A stretch of 64,000 nt of DNA from Platerodrilus igneus (taxonomy: Eukaryota; Arthropoda; Insecta; Coleoptera; Lycidae), in assembly GCA_036346225.1 (NCBI GenBank), contig JARFIW010001367.1:434001-498000 (forward strand), read 5' to 3'. Below the pieces are notes generated by a model, which searched no databases, was not told the origin of the DNA, and saw nothing but the letters and a program-made list of their open reading frames with translations. The position numbers were made by a program, and so were the translations under genes. Shown one piece after another: positions 9,562 to 23,085 of the stretch. The number at the start of each line of letters is the position of its first letter. Position 1 is the first letter of the stretch.

Positions 9562-9800
9562 TATATTTATACATGCAATCCCCTATAGTTTATTACAAAA
9601 ATAAATACCATCAACGGCACTCGAAATCCAGTCCTTGGGGTGACAATAACCCCTACACTAAAAAGCAATATAGCTCCTAAACGGCTCGATAAAATTTTTT
9701 TAGAATTTTCACATGCAATCGTATAATAGTCTCCCACAAAAATATCTTCAAGTAACGGTGCTCTAGAACCAGTCCTAATGATAACAGAAACCCATATACT
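9562..9800. repeat. Two monomers of the 138-bp satellite
   Basis: Two tandem units beginning ACATGCAATC and containing CCAGTCCT..GATAAC or similar, homologous to the last two units of the array at 32,038-33,754 and followed by the same flank. This is the truncated second locus of the satellite. Confidence 0.88.
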
Positions 9801-11256
9801 GAAAATCCATCTCTGTAAATAAACTTGTGCTACAGTTATTTCAACATGCTTTCTCAGCATTTAATTTATTCTTCCAAACGCTTCGTTTGCTAATGCCTTC
9901 AAATTATTACCGCTATTTTAATAGAAAATAGCGATTAAAACAATTTCCCTAAAAGATTAAATGATACTTCTGAAGTGCAGAGGTTAATAAAAAATATTTA
10001 ACAAGGTTTCTTGATCTTTGGTTGAATAATGCCACTTCTTTTGATCCTTTATTCTTCAGTGCCGTTCGTTTACACATACGTATACGAACAAAGGTATGGT
10101 CACTTTAGACGTTACTCAAATTATGTTTGCTAATATAATGTAACAAAAAGCATATAATTAAAAAGTTTCATATCTTTTACTGCTGATAGAACTAATAAGT
10201 TTAGTTTTTTAAACTGGCATCATGAAGATACCTACATACGCAATGACATATTGCACCTTTGATGTTAAACCTTTATTTTATGTTTATTAGGATCCGTAAG
10301 TTTTTTATCAATATTTTACAAACCAGAACAAATATTTCAAGAATTTTACGAACAGGAACAATTCTTTTACTAATGTTTCTGTTTGCTGCTGTACATTTTG
10401 AGCTCATATAATGTAGATAGCAGCCAATTCTAAAGATGCCGATGCTTAAACATTTTAAGTTGCACAGTTGAACCATTGAGTTGAATAATATTCGCCCGCC
10501 GCAACGTTCAACTCTAATTAAATAATTATATAACCATCACACAAATAAAATCAAACAACGTATGCAAAAAATAAAATTTTTATAATAAAACTTCTGAAGG
10601 ATTAAATTGACACTTAGAGTAAATTTAGCAAGTACTTATTTTGTGATGCCCACACCTACAGTAAATATCAAACTTTAAATAAACGTTTTAACGTCTGTTT
10701 TGTATCGATCAGATATAAAAGGTACCGACATTACATCTGAAATCTAAACCACTTCTTGACGATAAACAAGGTTATGATAATGATTTAACATTAATTAAAT
10801 TTACCGGCGTATCGGATACAAAGTAAAGTAATCTTATAGTAATAAGTGTACACAGCACACTGAGAAATTGTCAGCCTGTCAAAAACCAAACGACTAAATA
10901 TAGAATATCCAATTACTCATCTTACTCTCCCTTAAGGTATTAATTTTATGTTTCATCTTTGTTACCTTAAACAGTTAGCGACAATGTTGCAAGAAGCAAA
11001 ACTGATAGTAGTCATAATGTAAAATGGAAGCAGGATATACATCGGACGCGAAACTAAATGGTTTTGAAAGAGTGCTAGAATGATAGAAAAATATAAAATA
11101 GTGTATTTCTATATATTTGACTATTTTAAAAATCTTTTGTGATTTTGGGCTTTTTCAAGAAATTAAGAACAATATATCCCATACATGTAATTAGCTATTT
11201 CTGGGGGTTGCTAAAATTTATCAGTTTATAAAGATGCAGAATTGTTAGCAGGATGT
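9562..11256. repeat. Segmental duplicate of 33,512-35,792
   Basis: Two satellite units plus about 1.45 kb of flank match the other locus in order and orientation, for example around ACGCTTCGTTTG, GGATCCGTAA and AACCACTTCTTGACGATAA. The match ends at GCAGGATGT (11,248-11,256), where a gypsy LTR follows here and an RTE tail follows in the other locus. The other locus has extra blocks near 33,943-34,398 and 35,120-35,320. Confidence 0.87.
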
Positions 11257-12221
11257 GGTAACACCTCGCTTTGATGTGTTGCCAAATTATTGCCATGACA
11301 AAAGCCAACGTTTGGCGTTTTAAAAGAGTGCTGTGATACAGATACAACGAATAAAATTTGAAATTGGTATCTTACCTTTCTTTCTAACATTACTCTGCCT
11401 GGCTAGCTCAACGGAAATGCTGCAGTTTACAAAATGAAATCAAACACATCAGTATCAAAAAAAACATCTATACAGTCTAAAATATTTTCTCTCGTACCAA
11501 AGCATATACAACATTTACAGTATAGTTTTTTTCAAGCATCAAATTATTTCTAATAAATACCTATTTGCTTAATTATTAAAATGTTCCTCGCCTTATTTAC
11601 ACAACGAAAATCTCTTCTCTTATGGATAGTTTACCTGGCTTTGATTCCCATGCTTGTAAAGTTGTTTTGGTCAAAAAATCCTTAACAGTTAATCTATTTA
11701 AAAAGACAGTGTTTTGAACTTCGGCCACAAACTTCCTGATAAATATGCCTTCACAAAAATAAAATTATATGATTAAGACATATTCTACCTTAAGTTAAAT
11801 GCCAAATATACTGAAATATCAGTTACGAACAATAGATTCTAAAGCTAATACTTGAAAAATCCCCAAAGTGCTTCTCCAATTTGTAACTAACAGTATTAAA
11901 TATCTTCTGCTTCTAGATTTTATTTTAAATCGATGTCCAAATCCCAGTTTTCAAAATCATGCATATTCGCTTAAATCTTCCTTCCTTGTTTTCATTTCAT
12001 TTCATTTATTTATTTCATTTCATTTATTAATAAAGTCTCCACAGACATATGTATATAAGTCCAATTATGGAGTCAACTTAATTCTAAAATTTAAGAACAC
12101 ACTTATACTAGTCTAATATTAAAAATTATATATGTTAAAAAGTAAAATTAAAATATTAAAATAATAGTGCTAAATAATCCCATGTAATTTCACAATGCTA
12201 ATTATATCTACCTATATATCC

Positions 12222-13361
12222 TTAATTGTCCTTCTTAAAAGTACTCAATGATGAATTAAAAATATCACTAGTTGATTTCTTATTATATAATGTACATATT
12301 CTATAAATTGGGGAGTTTTTGTAAACATTTGTTCTGGCTGGGTGTACGTAAAAAGTGTCAGTTGATCTGCACGAATGCTGTGGAACACGAAAATAAAAGT
12401 TGGAGAGGCTAACTGGTGCATCTATTAAGTTATTAAGTAGCTTATACAAATATACTAAATCAAATTTTCTTCGTCTTGATTCTAATGATAGCATGTTAAA
12501 TTCAAGAAGTAGATCATTATAGGGATAACCTCTTGGTGGGTAAATGTGATGATTCTTAAAATAAAGATATTTGAGGAACCTTTTTTGGACCTTCTCAATT
12601 CGTATAGAATGGAAGTGATAGAAGGGGGACCATATTAATGAGCCGTATTCTAAAATACTTCTAACTAATGCAAAGTACAAAATCTTTAGACAGTTAATAC
12701 TTGTAAATGAAGTGGTTCTACGTATGAGAAACCCTAGGACTTTTAACGATTTCTTAACCATGGTGTCAATATAGTTGTCAAAAGACAGTTTTGCATCGAA
12801 TGTAATACCCAAATCACTGACATTAGAAACTCGCTTTATTATATTTTTACCTAATAAATAATTAAATGTAACCATGGATTTCTTATTACTATAAGACATT
12901 ACGACACATTTGCCTTCATTTAAAAATAACTGGTTTGCAGAGCACCACATTAAAATACGAAATACATCGTTCTGAAGCAATTCGCAGTCTGAAACATGGT
13001 CTATTTTAGAAAATAGTTTTAAATCATCAGCAAATAACAATATTTCATTAGTACAGATGTGAGTAAGATCATTAATGTATAATAAAAAAGGCATGGGGCC
13101 CAGCACTGATCCCTGCGGTACACCACATCTTATTATTTCGTGTGATGATTGGTGTCCCTTGAACTCTACATATTGTGATCTGTTCACTAAATAAGATTGA
13201 AAAAGGTTTAGTAGTTTGTTTGAAAAGCCAAGAGTGTCGAGTTTTATTAATAATATTTCATAGTTTATACTATCAAAAGCCTTCAAAAATTCAAAGTATA
13301 TCACATCACATTGTGAATTTGAATTTATACATTCAGCAACAAATTGAGTTATACAACTCAA
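12222..13361 (-). pseudogene. LINE reverse transcriptase, C-terminal two thirds
   Basis: The 379 residues are open throughout. They contain FEFLKAFDSINYEILL (RT domain A), GVPQGSVLGPMPFLLYINDL (domain B) and LLFADDLKLF (domain C, catalytic FADD). Beyond residue 130 come NEGKCVVMSYS, LGITFDAKLSF and the thumb/C-terminal region typical of Jockey- and CR1-like elements (SILEYGSLIWSPF). The catalytic residues are intact. The start is set by a frame change near 13,365, where the upstream RT part is in another frame, so the listed start is only the first Met of this frame. Confidence 0.92.
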
Positions 13362-13364
13362 ATT

Positions 13365-14272
13365 TGTTAATGTCGATCTGCCGTAAAGAAAGCCATGTTG
13401 GAGATAAGATAGGTACCTAGATAGTTGTGGAACTCAAGCACTGTGTACAATATACTCAAACATTACATATATTTGAGATAATGGATACAGGTCTATAATT
13501 TATCATCGATGCTCTATCACCCTTTTTGTATACAGACTGAATACGGGACAATTTCCAGGTATCAGGAATTACACCCTGTTCTAGACATAGGTTAAAAATG
13601 TGAACTAAACATGGGCATAAAATTTGGGAAAAATATTTTAATACAAATGCTGGAATTTTATCAGGACCTGAACTAAATGAAAAAGGCAACCTTTTACAAG
13701 CGATTAGAACATCATTTTCTGTTATCACAGAGATATCAATAATATTAAAGGAGCATGGAGTATAAATCGAAGTGGGTACATATGGTACTGAATTATGCTC
13801 TGTCCTTGCAAATAGACTTGAAAAAGCATTGGTAATAATAGAGGGGTCTGAAATTTCTTTATCATCGAATTTAAAGACATTTGGAAAAGTTGTTTCTGAT
13901 TTGTGTTTAGCAAATTTTCAAAACTGCTTAGGGTCATGTTGTAGAAGATTTTGGGTTCTAACTATATACTTATTATATTCCCTTTTAATTTTCTTTTTTA
14001 ATGAGGCTCTAAGATCTTTAAATTGATTTTTATAATAGGATGAGAAAGGGTGTGTGTTTCTTTGATAATTTATGCAATATTGTTTTTTGTTTAATACCAT
14101 TTATAATTTTACTAGTGAACCATGCTGGATAAGTACGTTTACTAATTTTTGAAATTGGAACTGAGCTGTTGAAAATATACATTAATTTGTCTAATAGTAA
14201 GTTACAAGCTGCATTAGGGTCATAACAGTTTAATAAATCATTTAATTTCATGTCAGAGAAAAGTTTGTGCAT
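13365..14272 (-). pseudogene. LINE ORF2 upstream part, frameshifted
   Basis: The pieces lie in successive frames. 14,272-14,030 includes RTYPAWFTSKIINGIKQKT. 14,100-13,918 includes FKDLRASLKKKIKREYNKY and HDPKQF. 13,728-13,456 has SFSSGPDKIPAFVLKYFS and NYRPVSIISNI, the start of the RT domain. These belong to the linker between endonuclease and RT plus RT block 1 of the same LINE. At least three frameshifts or stops separate them. Confidence 0.85.
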
Positions 14273-15635
14273 TTGTAATAAGTTAGATTTTCTAAAGTTA
14301 AATCGATTAGCAACCTTTTTTATTGAATAATCTCTTTGTTTAGCATTTCTACAGCAAATGGATATATCTAAAGCTGGATGATACCTGTTTTATTTTAAAT
14401 TGATTTAAAGTGGCGTCGTATTGAAGAATTTTCCCTGTTTTATTGTATATTACAATAATTCCATTTAACAACTTTTATTTTCATATGTGATCTCTGCAGG
14501 TTACCTTTAAAATATACTTCTTTATTCACTGTTACATCTTGATAATTAAATACAGTAAGCGTTGCATACTTCAAAATAACCATCTTTGCGACTTAAATGA
14601 ATTGAATCGAATTTCTTTACATGTTGCTTCGTTGGCGTGAATTTATCAATCGATTCTCTTTTTAATAAAAGTTCTGTATATATGTACAAAAAATAATTCT
14701 TCTAGAATTTTCGAGCTCCGTATGGAATTTCATTCCAAATACTACACACCTGTCTGATGCAAGTTTCTGGGAATTCCTCGTTTTATTGCCTCATTAGCGC
14801 TATCCATCTATTAATGATGTGCGCTGCTGTCCTCGTCCAACATATAAGGTTAATGGTCCGTGGTCTCCTTCTATCCTGCAGTGATTACAAAAGATAATGA
14901 ATAATTCTTATCGATTTTTATGAGTTTTTTGTTCTGCAGCATCATGAATAAATGTTTATTTATTAATTTGATATTTAAATTCCAAGTACAGAGGACAGAT
15001 TTTTTCTCAATTCCTTTCGAAATTTCGAGAACATGCTTTATCTAAAATGTTTTTAAATTATAAAAAGGCTAATTAATTTAAGCTTTGATTGCTTTATCAG
15101 TGGGTTTTGTACATTCAGAAAGACCCACATCTTTATAATTGTAATAAAAGATGGGTTATTAAGATTAAAGCGTTTTTTAAACAAGATTGATATAGTTCTT
15201 ACGCTAAACAGAACGAATGTTTTGTATGCAACACGAAATGTATTTTTATGCTAAAGTGCATATAAATGGTTTTGTATTTACACTTGAAAATTATCGATTT
15301 GTATAAGATATATCATTTAAGGATTGAAATTGGTTTTTACATTTATGGTTTAAATATTTACACATTATTGATTGAAAAATTGGGGCTTTTACATACACGG
15401 AAAGTGTGTTCTGTCTTGCACTTAATGGCTATGTCTTTACAATACGCTTTTATGATGCAGGGTGATTGTTTACACAAATGGAATTGTATTTTTTGTTTGG
15501 CAAAAGTAAGCTTGTATTATACAGGGTGTTACTGTAAATATATGAAAATTTCTATTTTCCAGATTTATTTATATCTTGGTGGGCTTTATTTGTAGAATTT
15601 GGGTTTCTATGACCTCCCGTGACCCCTTATCATCT

Positions 15636-15638
<3 letters not shown>

Positions 15639-15669
<31 letters not shown>
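15639..15669. repeat. (TA)n microsatellite inside a weak inverted repeat
   Basis: The TA run is flanked by TGACCTC..CCTTATCA on the left and TGATAAGAGGTCA on the right, which are roughly reverse complementary. Confidence 0.85.
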
Positions 15670-15672
<3 letters not shown>

Positions 15673-17249
15673 GATAAGAGGTCATTGAGCACTATATCCT
15701 GTACGTGCAACACCCCAGAATCTGTGAAAATCAAAGAAATTTTCTAATACTTTTTAGTGTAAAAATACTCTATATTATTTCCGTGGTGCAATAAGCTTTG
15801 CATAATAATATCTTTGAATAGTACAATATGTAAGTTAAGAGTCCGCTAAAATCCTCTAATAAAAGTATGAAATATTTAAAACGCGATATAAACAGAATAA
15901 ATATCCTTGCTTCTCGAAGTACTTTTCACTTCATTTCAAGACTAAAAACATTTTAGTGCAAAACGTGAAATACTGTTTGAGTCAAAAATAGTTCTTCGTT
16001 TTATAGATTTTTCAAGTTCATTCATTTGATAATGAAAACATCCAATAAATTACGTTAAACCACATTCATGACAGGTAATACGAAAATACTACATGGATTA
16101 TGGGACTATAATGAGGTATTTTGCGATCCGATAAATCAAAAATGATAGCCAATTTAGATGACATAATGTAAAGTAACATGTTCAATGATATTACATCAGC
16201 CTATTAATCATCAACCAGAAAATTATCAAGTTTTCTAAAGGTTAATGATGTACGAACTTTATACTATATAAAAGCCAGTAAATATTCAGAACGGAGATCA
16301 GTTAACAAAGGTCTGTTTGTCAATAAATTGCATATTGTCTTTTTGTTAGTATATTACGAATAATCTTTTGCCAAAGAATAAATTTTATTGTTAAAATGTG
16401 TCAAGAACAATGTATTTTAAAGTTATAAGGTATAACAATCGACATCCAAAGTCAATTTTATTAAAATATGAACAACTACGGTTGGAAGTAATCTAATGAA
16501 GTTAGTTTAATGGAGCTGATGAACAACATTCCTGTATGATAAATTTAAATAAAAATGGAACCACATGAAAATTTAAGCAACAATTTGGACAAGGATGAAT
16601 TTATGAATCTTGGGACAATTTAATGGTGAACGCAAGTATATCGTTGTTTTAAAATATTTTGGATATTTTGCTTGTTCTATATATTTTAAGTAGGTTAAAT
16701 TATGTAAGAGCTTGACAGATATTTTCTTGTAAATGGATAATTTCAGATTTTTTGAGGTTGAATTCCGATTTAATTTGACCATTACAGAAGGTTCTGGTAA
16801 ATGTACATGATTAGCTATACGTTTTTACGGAGGTTAGAAAGAATTAAAATTATCCATGCAAATTTCTAAAAGTTGGTATATAGTGGGACTTACATAAGGA
16901 AAGGTTTGTGAAATATTAATCAGAGATTTTATTAACTCTATTAGTATCTAGTAGTTATGAAATGTTTTTTAGACTTTAGATGTTCTCTTCATTTGTAGAT
17001 TTTAATGCTTGTATGTAATTAATCTTTTTGGATAATGTCTTGTGAAGAAAGATGTTTTTGGATATAACAATTATTATTATTTGAAGGATTGTTTGTTGAT
17101 GAATATTTGATGTTATTATAAGTTTGATGGTGGATTTTTATTGTTTCATTTAATATGAGTTTGCAAGATAATATGGGCATCTTTAGGCAATAATTCTACC
17201 GTACTTGTATCGTCACCCCATGTCTAGACACAACATATAGCTTAGCAAC
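15670..17249. other. Unassigned region with one core-promoter-like site
   Basis: There is no coding region I can support. Apart from the TATA/initiator combination at 16,265-16,303, no repeat structure was seen. Confidence 0.5.
16265..16303 (+). promoter_or_regulatory. Arthropod-type core promoter (TATA plus initiator)
   Basis: TATATAAAAG at 16,265-16,274 is followed by TCAGTT at 16,298-16,303. That puts the initiator A about 33 bases after the TATAAA start, the usual insect spacing. AATAAA-like sites follow within about 85 bases (near 16,322 and 16,378). This would fit an LTR with a short R region, but no partner LTR or gene was found. Confidence 0.4.
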
Positions 17250-19170
17250 ATTTCACAGCTAAAGAGTGCTGTGACAATGCCTCACAGTGGATGCGATGCT
17301 AAAAGGGTGATATGAAAATGGCTGCACGTTGAGAATGTCGCTAAAAGCATGCTGTGACATAGATACAGGAAATTGTAAAATTTAAAATTGTTGACTTACA
17401 TTCCTTTCTAACTTTGCTTGGCTAGCTCAACGGAATTGATGGAGTTTTCAAAATGAAATCAAACACAGCAATATCACAAAGCATTTATTCAGTATGAAAT
17501 ATTTTATTTCTTACAAAAGCATATAGAACATTTACAACATCGTTTCTTTCAAATAAAAGAAGTACTTATGTAAAAAAAAGTTCCTTCCCTTATTTTAAAT
17601 TTACAGAACTAAGTTTCTTCTTTTATGGATGTTTTATCTGACTTTGTTTATTCCCATGCTTGTAGGATTTGTTTGGCCAAAAAATCCTTTACAGATAATC
17701 TATTAAAAGGTCAGAGTATTTCGAACTCTGAACACAAATTTTCCTGGAAAAATCCTCACAAAAAAATATGATATATTATCACTTATTATTCTACCTTAAA
17801 TTAAATACAAATACTCCAATATCAGTTGAAAATAAATGTAAAAGTAATACTTGCAGAATCCACAAAAGCCTCCGCGTAATCAAATATTTTATTTTAAATT
17901 GACGTCAAATTAGCTTACAAGATTTTCCATATTTAAAATCCCCATTTCAAAGAAAAGTTACCAAAGTACATTTTGCTTAAATCTTCCTTTCAATTTAATA
18001 TAATTTTTAAAATAGTATTATTTTGAAGAATTTTCCCTCTTCATTGTATTTAATAATTTCCTTTTCTTTTTGTAAGTTACATTTAAACATTGCTTCTTTA
18101 TTTATTGTAACCTCGCAATTATTAAATTACAGTATGCTTACTGCATATTTCAAATATTATCTTCGCAAAGCAACAGCTCTCGACAAGTCAAAATATCATT
18201 TTGCGATTGAATTTAGGAATTGAATGAATCACCAATAAACGCTTTCTTATATATCCAAATTATCTATTTCCAGAAGGTAGTAGAATAGTATGGAACATTG
18301 TGATGCAAGGTTTCCAAGAAAAATTCGTTAACCTCTAAAATCGCTGCGTTTATTACCTTGTAATCTTGTTCTACTTATTTGTGATGCGTGCCGCTTTCGT
18401 CTTTGTTTAACATCTAAGGTAAATGTGTCGCATCGCTTCTCTCCAACAGTGAATGCGAAAGGTAATAAATAATTTTTATCAGTTATTCCAGGTATTTTAC
18501 AGGTTTTTTCGTGTTCCGACCTCTTCTTGGAATATTTATTAATTAGATATTTATGTAGTTCTAAATACGGATGACTCATCCATTTATATTCCTAATATTC
18601 TAGAAATGTTTTTATTTAAAATAAGTTTCTGTAATCCACAGAGTAATTAATTTAAACTTTAATTGCTTTCTAATGCAAAAGAGGTTACTTTTTATAGATA
18701 TATTTGCTTTTACGGCAATACATGTTTCCATACACAAAATGAATATTAAAATTGGGATTTTAAATACACGTTGATTGTAGTTTTATGCTAAATGCGTAAA
18801 ACTAGTACTATTCTATGCTATTTACAGCAAATGAAAAACATTTTTATCAATAATGTATTAATAATTAATAAGTGAGTATAAATGGCTTTGTATTTATTTT
18901 AAAATGATCGATTTGCAGTCGCATTGAATGCGTTTTACGGTATCTTACAATTAATTATTTTTACATATACAACTTACGTTACTTGCTATTTATTTATGGT
19001 AAGCTTATATCATACAGGGTGATTATTTATACAAGCACAATTACATTTTTGCTTGCACATCGATGAATAAAAGTACGCTTGTATATACAGGGCTAACCAT
19101 GAATTTACGGAAATCTATATTTTTTTTTGGATTCTTTTATACCTTGGTGGGATTTATTTAAGTTTTATAA
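17250..19170 (-). repeat. Gypsy 3' LTR, about 1.9 kb
   Basis: Matches the solo LTR at 11,257-15,600 along its length and the truncated LTR at 24,904-25,475 at both of that copy's ends. Near its left edge lie short tandem repeats containing CTAAAAGAGTGCTGTGAC-like units. The outer boundaries are estimated from where similarity begins and ends. Confidence 0.75.
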
Positions 19171-19905
19171 TATACACGCATAATCTTTTCATACTAGGGC
19201 TTTTTTCCTTTTAACAATCCACCTATTCCTATCTCATAATTAACTAAACTGTCCTTAACTCTATTCTAATATCATTTACACTCTAACATTTCTATCCTAT
19301 ATCTCTGACTTTTTCATATTTACACACAGTCTCATCAAGTGTCATCTCATATAGAATTCTCTTCACTATCATACATGTCATCATATTATAGCACATTCCT
19401 CTTTAGACTATCATAATCGTGAAAAGATATGAACTATAAAATTTTCATAGTTTTATTTTATTTATTTATTTAATTTTAATTAATTTGCCGAATGCTATTT
19501 ACTGTATACACATGAATTTAAAAAAAAACAACTTAATTTAAGAACTAAAGAAAAAAAATGTAAAGTGTTCACTTTTGTAAATAAGTAAAATCCTTAACTA
19601 AAAAAGTTGTCCTAGCAAGTACTCAGCTATACTACTCACTTCGAAAACAATTATGGTCTAGAATTTCACTATCTAGCCTACTTATGTTACTTTCTAACCA
19701 TACAACTTTCAACACTCTTCTTTATACAAATAAATTAAATTTATGTGTAATTTTCCCCTTATCTAATTGAAATACACCTCTCACAGCACATAGGTAGTAT
19801 CCTCTATCACTCGTTCAATCACATATGTACAAATGTCTCTTTTCGATTCTCAAATTTTTAATGATCACTTCATCTCCAACTTTGTACTTCGTTTCACACT
19901 TTGAT

Positions 19906-20576
19906 TCATCTTTTGCAATACTTTTGTGTCCTTTTCTGTGACCTCCTTCGGGCAGTATTTAATCTAATTTTGAAGTGTTCATCTTGAGGCTGGATATCCC
20001 ATGGTCTTTCTGGATGAATGTTTTTCATTAATATAATAAGAGATTTCTCAGTAACCGTATGAGGCATATGATTGATGTATTTCTCCACTTTGGCCAGATT
20101 ATTTTCTCAACCTATGATCTTGAAATGACGTCATGCTTAGAAATTTACATGTCTCTTATATGAATCTCTCCACTAGATTGCCTTGTGGATGCCGAATGCT
20201 GCAGAAGACGATCCCTATCTTTTGAACTTCCTAGTGAGATATAAATCTTGCATTGTTGAAAATATGTGGCATTGTCAACTAAAATTTTCTTGAATTTTTC
20301 CACTTCCTGGATAAATTGTTCCAATTTTTCTATAGTGCCTATAGTACTACAATCTTTTTGTAGGAAACAATCTCGTATATTTTGAGGAGAGATATGGCCA
20401 AATATGTGCTTGCTTTGTTTCCTATTAGGTACCAAGTTGCTTAAATAGTCTATAGCTGTCAAGTCCAAAGGATCATCTACCCCAATATTCTTTATTATGT
20501 TTTCACTAGTATAGTTTTTATACTTTCCCAGTATACATAAATGACACACACTGATCACCTCCTTGATGATCCTCAA
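19906..20576 (-). pseudogene. Gypsy integrase
   Basis: The first part (20,576-20,145) shows CHLC from the HHCC zinc finger, then LTAIDYLSNLVP (first catalytic D), ILVDNATYFQQ (second D) and SSGEIHIRDM, where the E fits the DDE glutamate position. The C-terminal part is in another frame (20,088-19,906, beginning MEKYINHMPHTVTE). The integrase would insert the cDNA into the genome. A frameshift near 20,145-20,100 breaks it, and the N-terminal histidines of the zinc finger are not in the open frame. Confidence 0.82.
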
Positions 20577-20797
20577 TCTTGATTTGCATAAAAATTTTCT
20601 CGAAACAGTAACAATACTTTTCTAATTCTGATATGCCCATACTTAACATGCAAATCTGAAATGATTAACCTAGCATGTGTCCCATTCAACACAACTCTCT
20701 ATTATTCAGATGTTTTATGAGAAAGCCCTCAATCATCTCTAAACCCTTATAATTTGGATTCTCTCTCACCTTTTCTATTGGTGTTAGAATATTCTCA

Positions 20798-21445
20798 CTA
20801 TTTTCTTGCATCTCCAAGATCCTCATGTGCATACACTGTACCATCATGCCTTAGATTGTGCATTGCAATGAGAATGTCTTCTGTTTTTATGTTGTTATTT
20901 TCCTTGTTACGACTTAAAGCGTCAGCAACCACATTATCTTTTCCTTTTACATATCGAATCTCAAAATCGTAATCTAACAACTGAAGACTCCACCTATATA
21001 CTCTGTTCTTTGTAAATCTCGTATTGAGCAATGAACATAAGGCCGCATGGTCTGTTTCTACAACAAAGTGCCTGCCTATGAGATAGTATTTTAATTTAGT
21101 CACAGTGAATACCACCACAGCCATCTGTTTCTCACCGATGGTGTAGTTCAATTCATGTGCTTTTAGCGTCCTCGGTATAAATGATATGGGCACTAACTTC
21201 CCCTCTTGAATGTATAATTCTGCTGCTAAGGCACAATCGGGGGCGTCTGACCATAGAATAGATTTCTTGGAGAAATCCGGGTGCCTCATTATGACTTGAT
21301 GATAGAATTGCTTAATTAAACTTAAATATACGTGCTCGTGGACCTCATCCCATGACCATCTAACTCCTTTCTTCAATAACCCAAATAATGGAACTGCTTT
21401 TTGAGAGGACGGAACAAACTTTTTGTAAAAGTTTATCACTCTCAA
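20798..21445 (-). pseudogene. Gypsy RT connection and RNase H
   Basis: The 215 residues begin with MRVINFYKKFVPSSQK, the gypsy RT thumb (usually 'NYYRRFIPNFS'), then LFGLLKKGVRWSW. RNase H follows: ILWSDAPDCALAAELY (first D), GEKQMAVVV (E), ETDHAAL (second D) and DNVVADALSR (last D). All four acidic positions are recognisable. The domain overlaps the RT part in another frame because of a frameshift near 21,445. Confidence 0.9.
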
Positions 21446-21991
21446 AAAAAGCTCCTAATGGCCTAATATTTCTAGGTCTAGGATATTCTAGAATTTCCGA
21501 CAGGTGATTTTTGTTGATAAATATGTCTTGTTTACTAATTTGATATCTCAAAAAGCTCACATGGTGTTGAAAGAACTCGCATTTTTCTAAATTTAATTTT
21601 AACTCTGCTAGATTCAATTCCAGTAAAACTCTCTCTAAATGCACAAAGTGCTGTGGTATATCTTTACTGGATATCAGGATATCATCCACGTAGTGTTTAT
21701 GCACTGCATAGCCTTAACTAGGGCCACGGTACTCTTAGATAAACCAAATGGGACAACTTTGAACTGGTGGATGCACCCTTCTACCGAAAATCCCATATAC
21801 TTCCTTGATTGTTTTGAAAGTGGAATTAACCAGAATGAATTTTTAAGATCAATTTTCGAAAAGAATTTCTTATTGCATATTCTTGCCAAAATACTGTTCA
21901 TTGAAGGTGGACAACTATATTGTGGTTTTGTACGTTGATTTATTTTTCTTGCATCCAAACATCTAATATTACCATCGTTTTTCTTTACCAC
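21360..21991 (-). pseudogene. Gypsy reverse transcriptase
   Basis: Two frames are joined by a frameshift near 21,700. The upstream part has CLDARKINQRT, FSKIDLKNSFW (the first catalytic D), KYMGFSVEG..QFKVVPFGLS and ALVKAMQ. The downstream part starts at the catalytic box HYVDDILISSKD and continues to LNLEKCEFFQHHVSFL. The YVDD aspartates are intact. The usual 'DLKSGYWQI' reads DLKNSFWLI here. Confidence 0.92.
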
Positions 21992-22724
21992 AACTAAAGG
22001 GTTTACAAAATGTATGTTTGATCTTTCTATTATATACCCTCACTCAACATCTTTTCTCATTCCTTCATGATTTTTTTCTCTTTATGCTGCTGATTTTGGA
22101 TAAATTTTGGCATTAAATAATTCAGTATTCGTAACTTCTAACTTGTGTTCATAATTCATAACCATTCTTGACTCTTGATTTACCAAATCAGAATATTTAT
22201 TCAGCAACGATTCTACTTCATTTGTAACTTCTGAACATTTAACCATAATTCTTACTTCCTCCTCTAATTCTTTCCCAAACTGGTTTACTTAGATACTCTC
22301 AATTCTCTCGTCCTCACTCACTCCAATGATCTCTATCTTTCTCTTACGCTTCCAATTCTTTGTTACATCCGCATATTTAAATGAATGTTTCGACAAACCA
22401 AATGCTACTCCTCCATGTTTATACATACTCCATTTCACATAACGATTCAATTCTCTGATTGCAATTATCCCAAACAAATTATTAAGTTCTACTTTTCAAA
22501 TTATTTCATCATTATTTAATATTTTACTACCTTTATTTATTTTATTTTTAAGAGCTGCATTCACAGAAAGTTCTTTTATCGCCCTTTCAACACCTGCAAT
22601 TAAACTATTTTCAACAGTTTCATTTATTATTTCCATCTCTTTAATATCATCTTTTACAGTTTCCAATAATTCTGTCTTTTTCTCTAAAAACGCTACAACT
22701 TCTCTTCTAACTTCACCAGGGCAC

Positions 22725-23085
22725 TTAATACTTAAACTTATCTCCTTCACCTTCCATCTCCTGCTCAAATTGATTCAAATTCATACAATCTCCTTGTACT
22801 TCAATATGTACTTCATCCAATTTAATCCTCTCATCTCCCATAATTATCACCTTATTCTCGGTATCTATTATACTTTTCATCTTACTTATATAATCCATTC
22901 CTAGAATGACATTAACTCTGAATCCTGACACTATTAAAAACTCTTGCTCAACTTTCATCTTTCCCAAGTTAACTTTCAGAATTATGATACTCTTGATAAC
23001 TGTAAACTTCGTATTATTTGCTGATACTAAATTATTTCTTTTAATTGTAATGTTGCTTCAGCTCCTGTATCTACCAGTAATTTAT
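22725..23085 (-). pseudogene. Gypsy aspartic protease
   Basis: The active site LLVDTGAEAT lies on the minus strand, with DTG at 23,071-23,063. Some 35 residues later comes EFLIVSGFRVNVILGMDYI, the conserved end of retroelement proteases (ILG-x-D). A frame change separates the two blocks. The enzyme would process the polyprotein. Confidence 0.8.

Larger units (their letters stand above)
11990..14385 (-). mobile_element. 5'-truncated LINE, Jockey/CR1-like
   Basis: Minus-strand insertion inside the solo LTR. It has an RT-coding region and a 3' tail of repeats of the type AAATGAAATG (11,994-12,030 on the plus strand as CATTTCATTT), and it is 5' truncated near 14,385. The endonuclease domain is missing. 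The target duplication could not be made out. Confidence 0.85.
11257..15600 (-). mobile_element. Solo gypsy LTR interrupted by a LINE
   Basis: The two parts, 11,257-11,988 and about 14,390-15,600, together align with the LTR at 17,250-19,170 over about 1.9 kb. Shared landmarks are CTGGCTAGCTCAACGGAA near the left, ATTCCCATGCTTGTA, TTGAAGAATTTTCCCT, and TATCTTGGTGGGCTTTATTT near the right. No internal gypsy sequence adjoins it, so it is best read as a solo LTR. The coding orientation is inferred from the full element at 17-25 kb. Confidence 0.75.
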
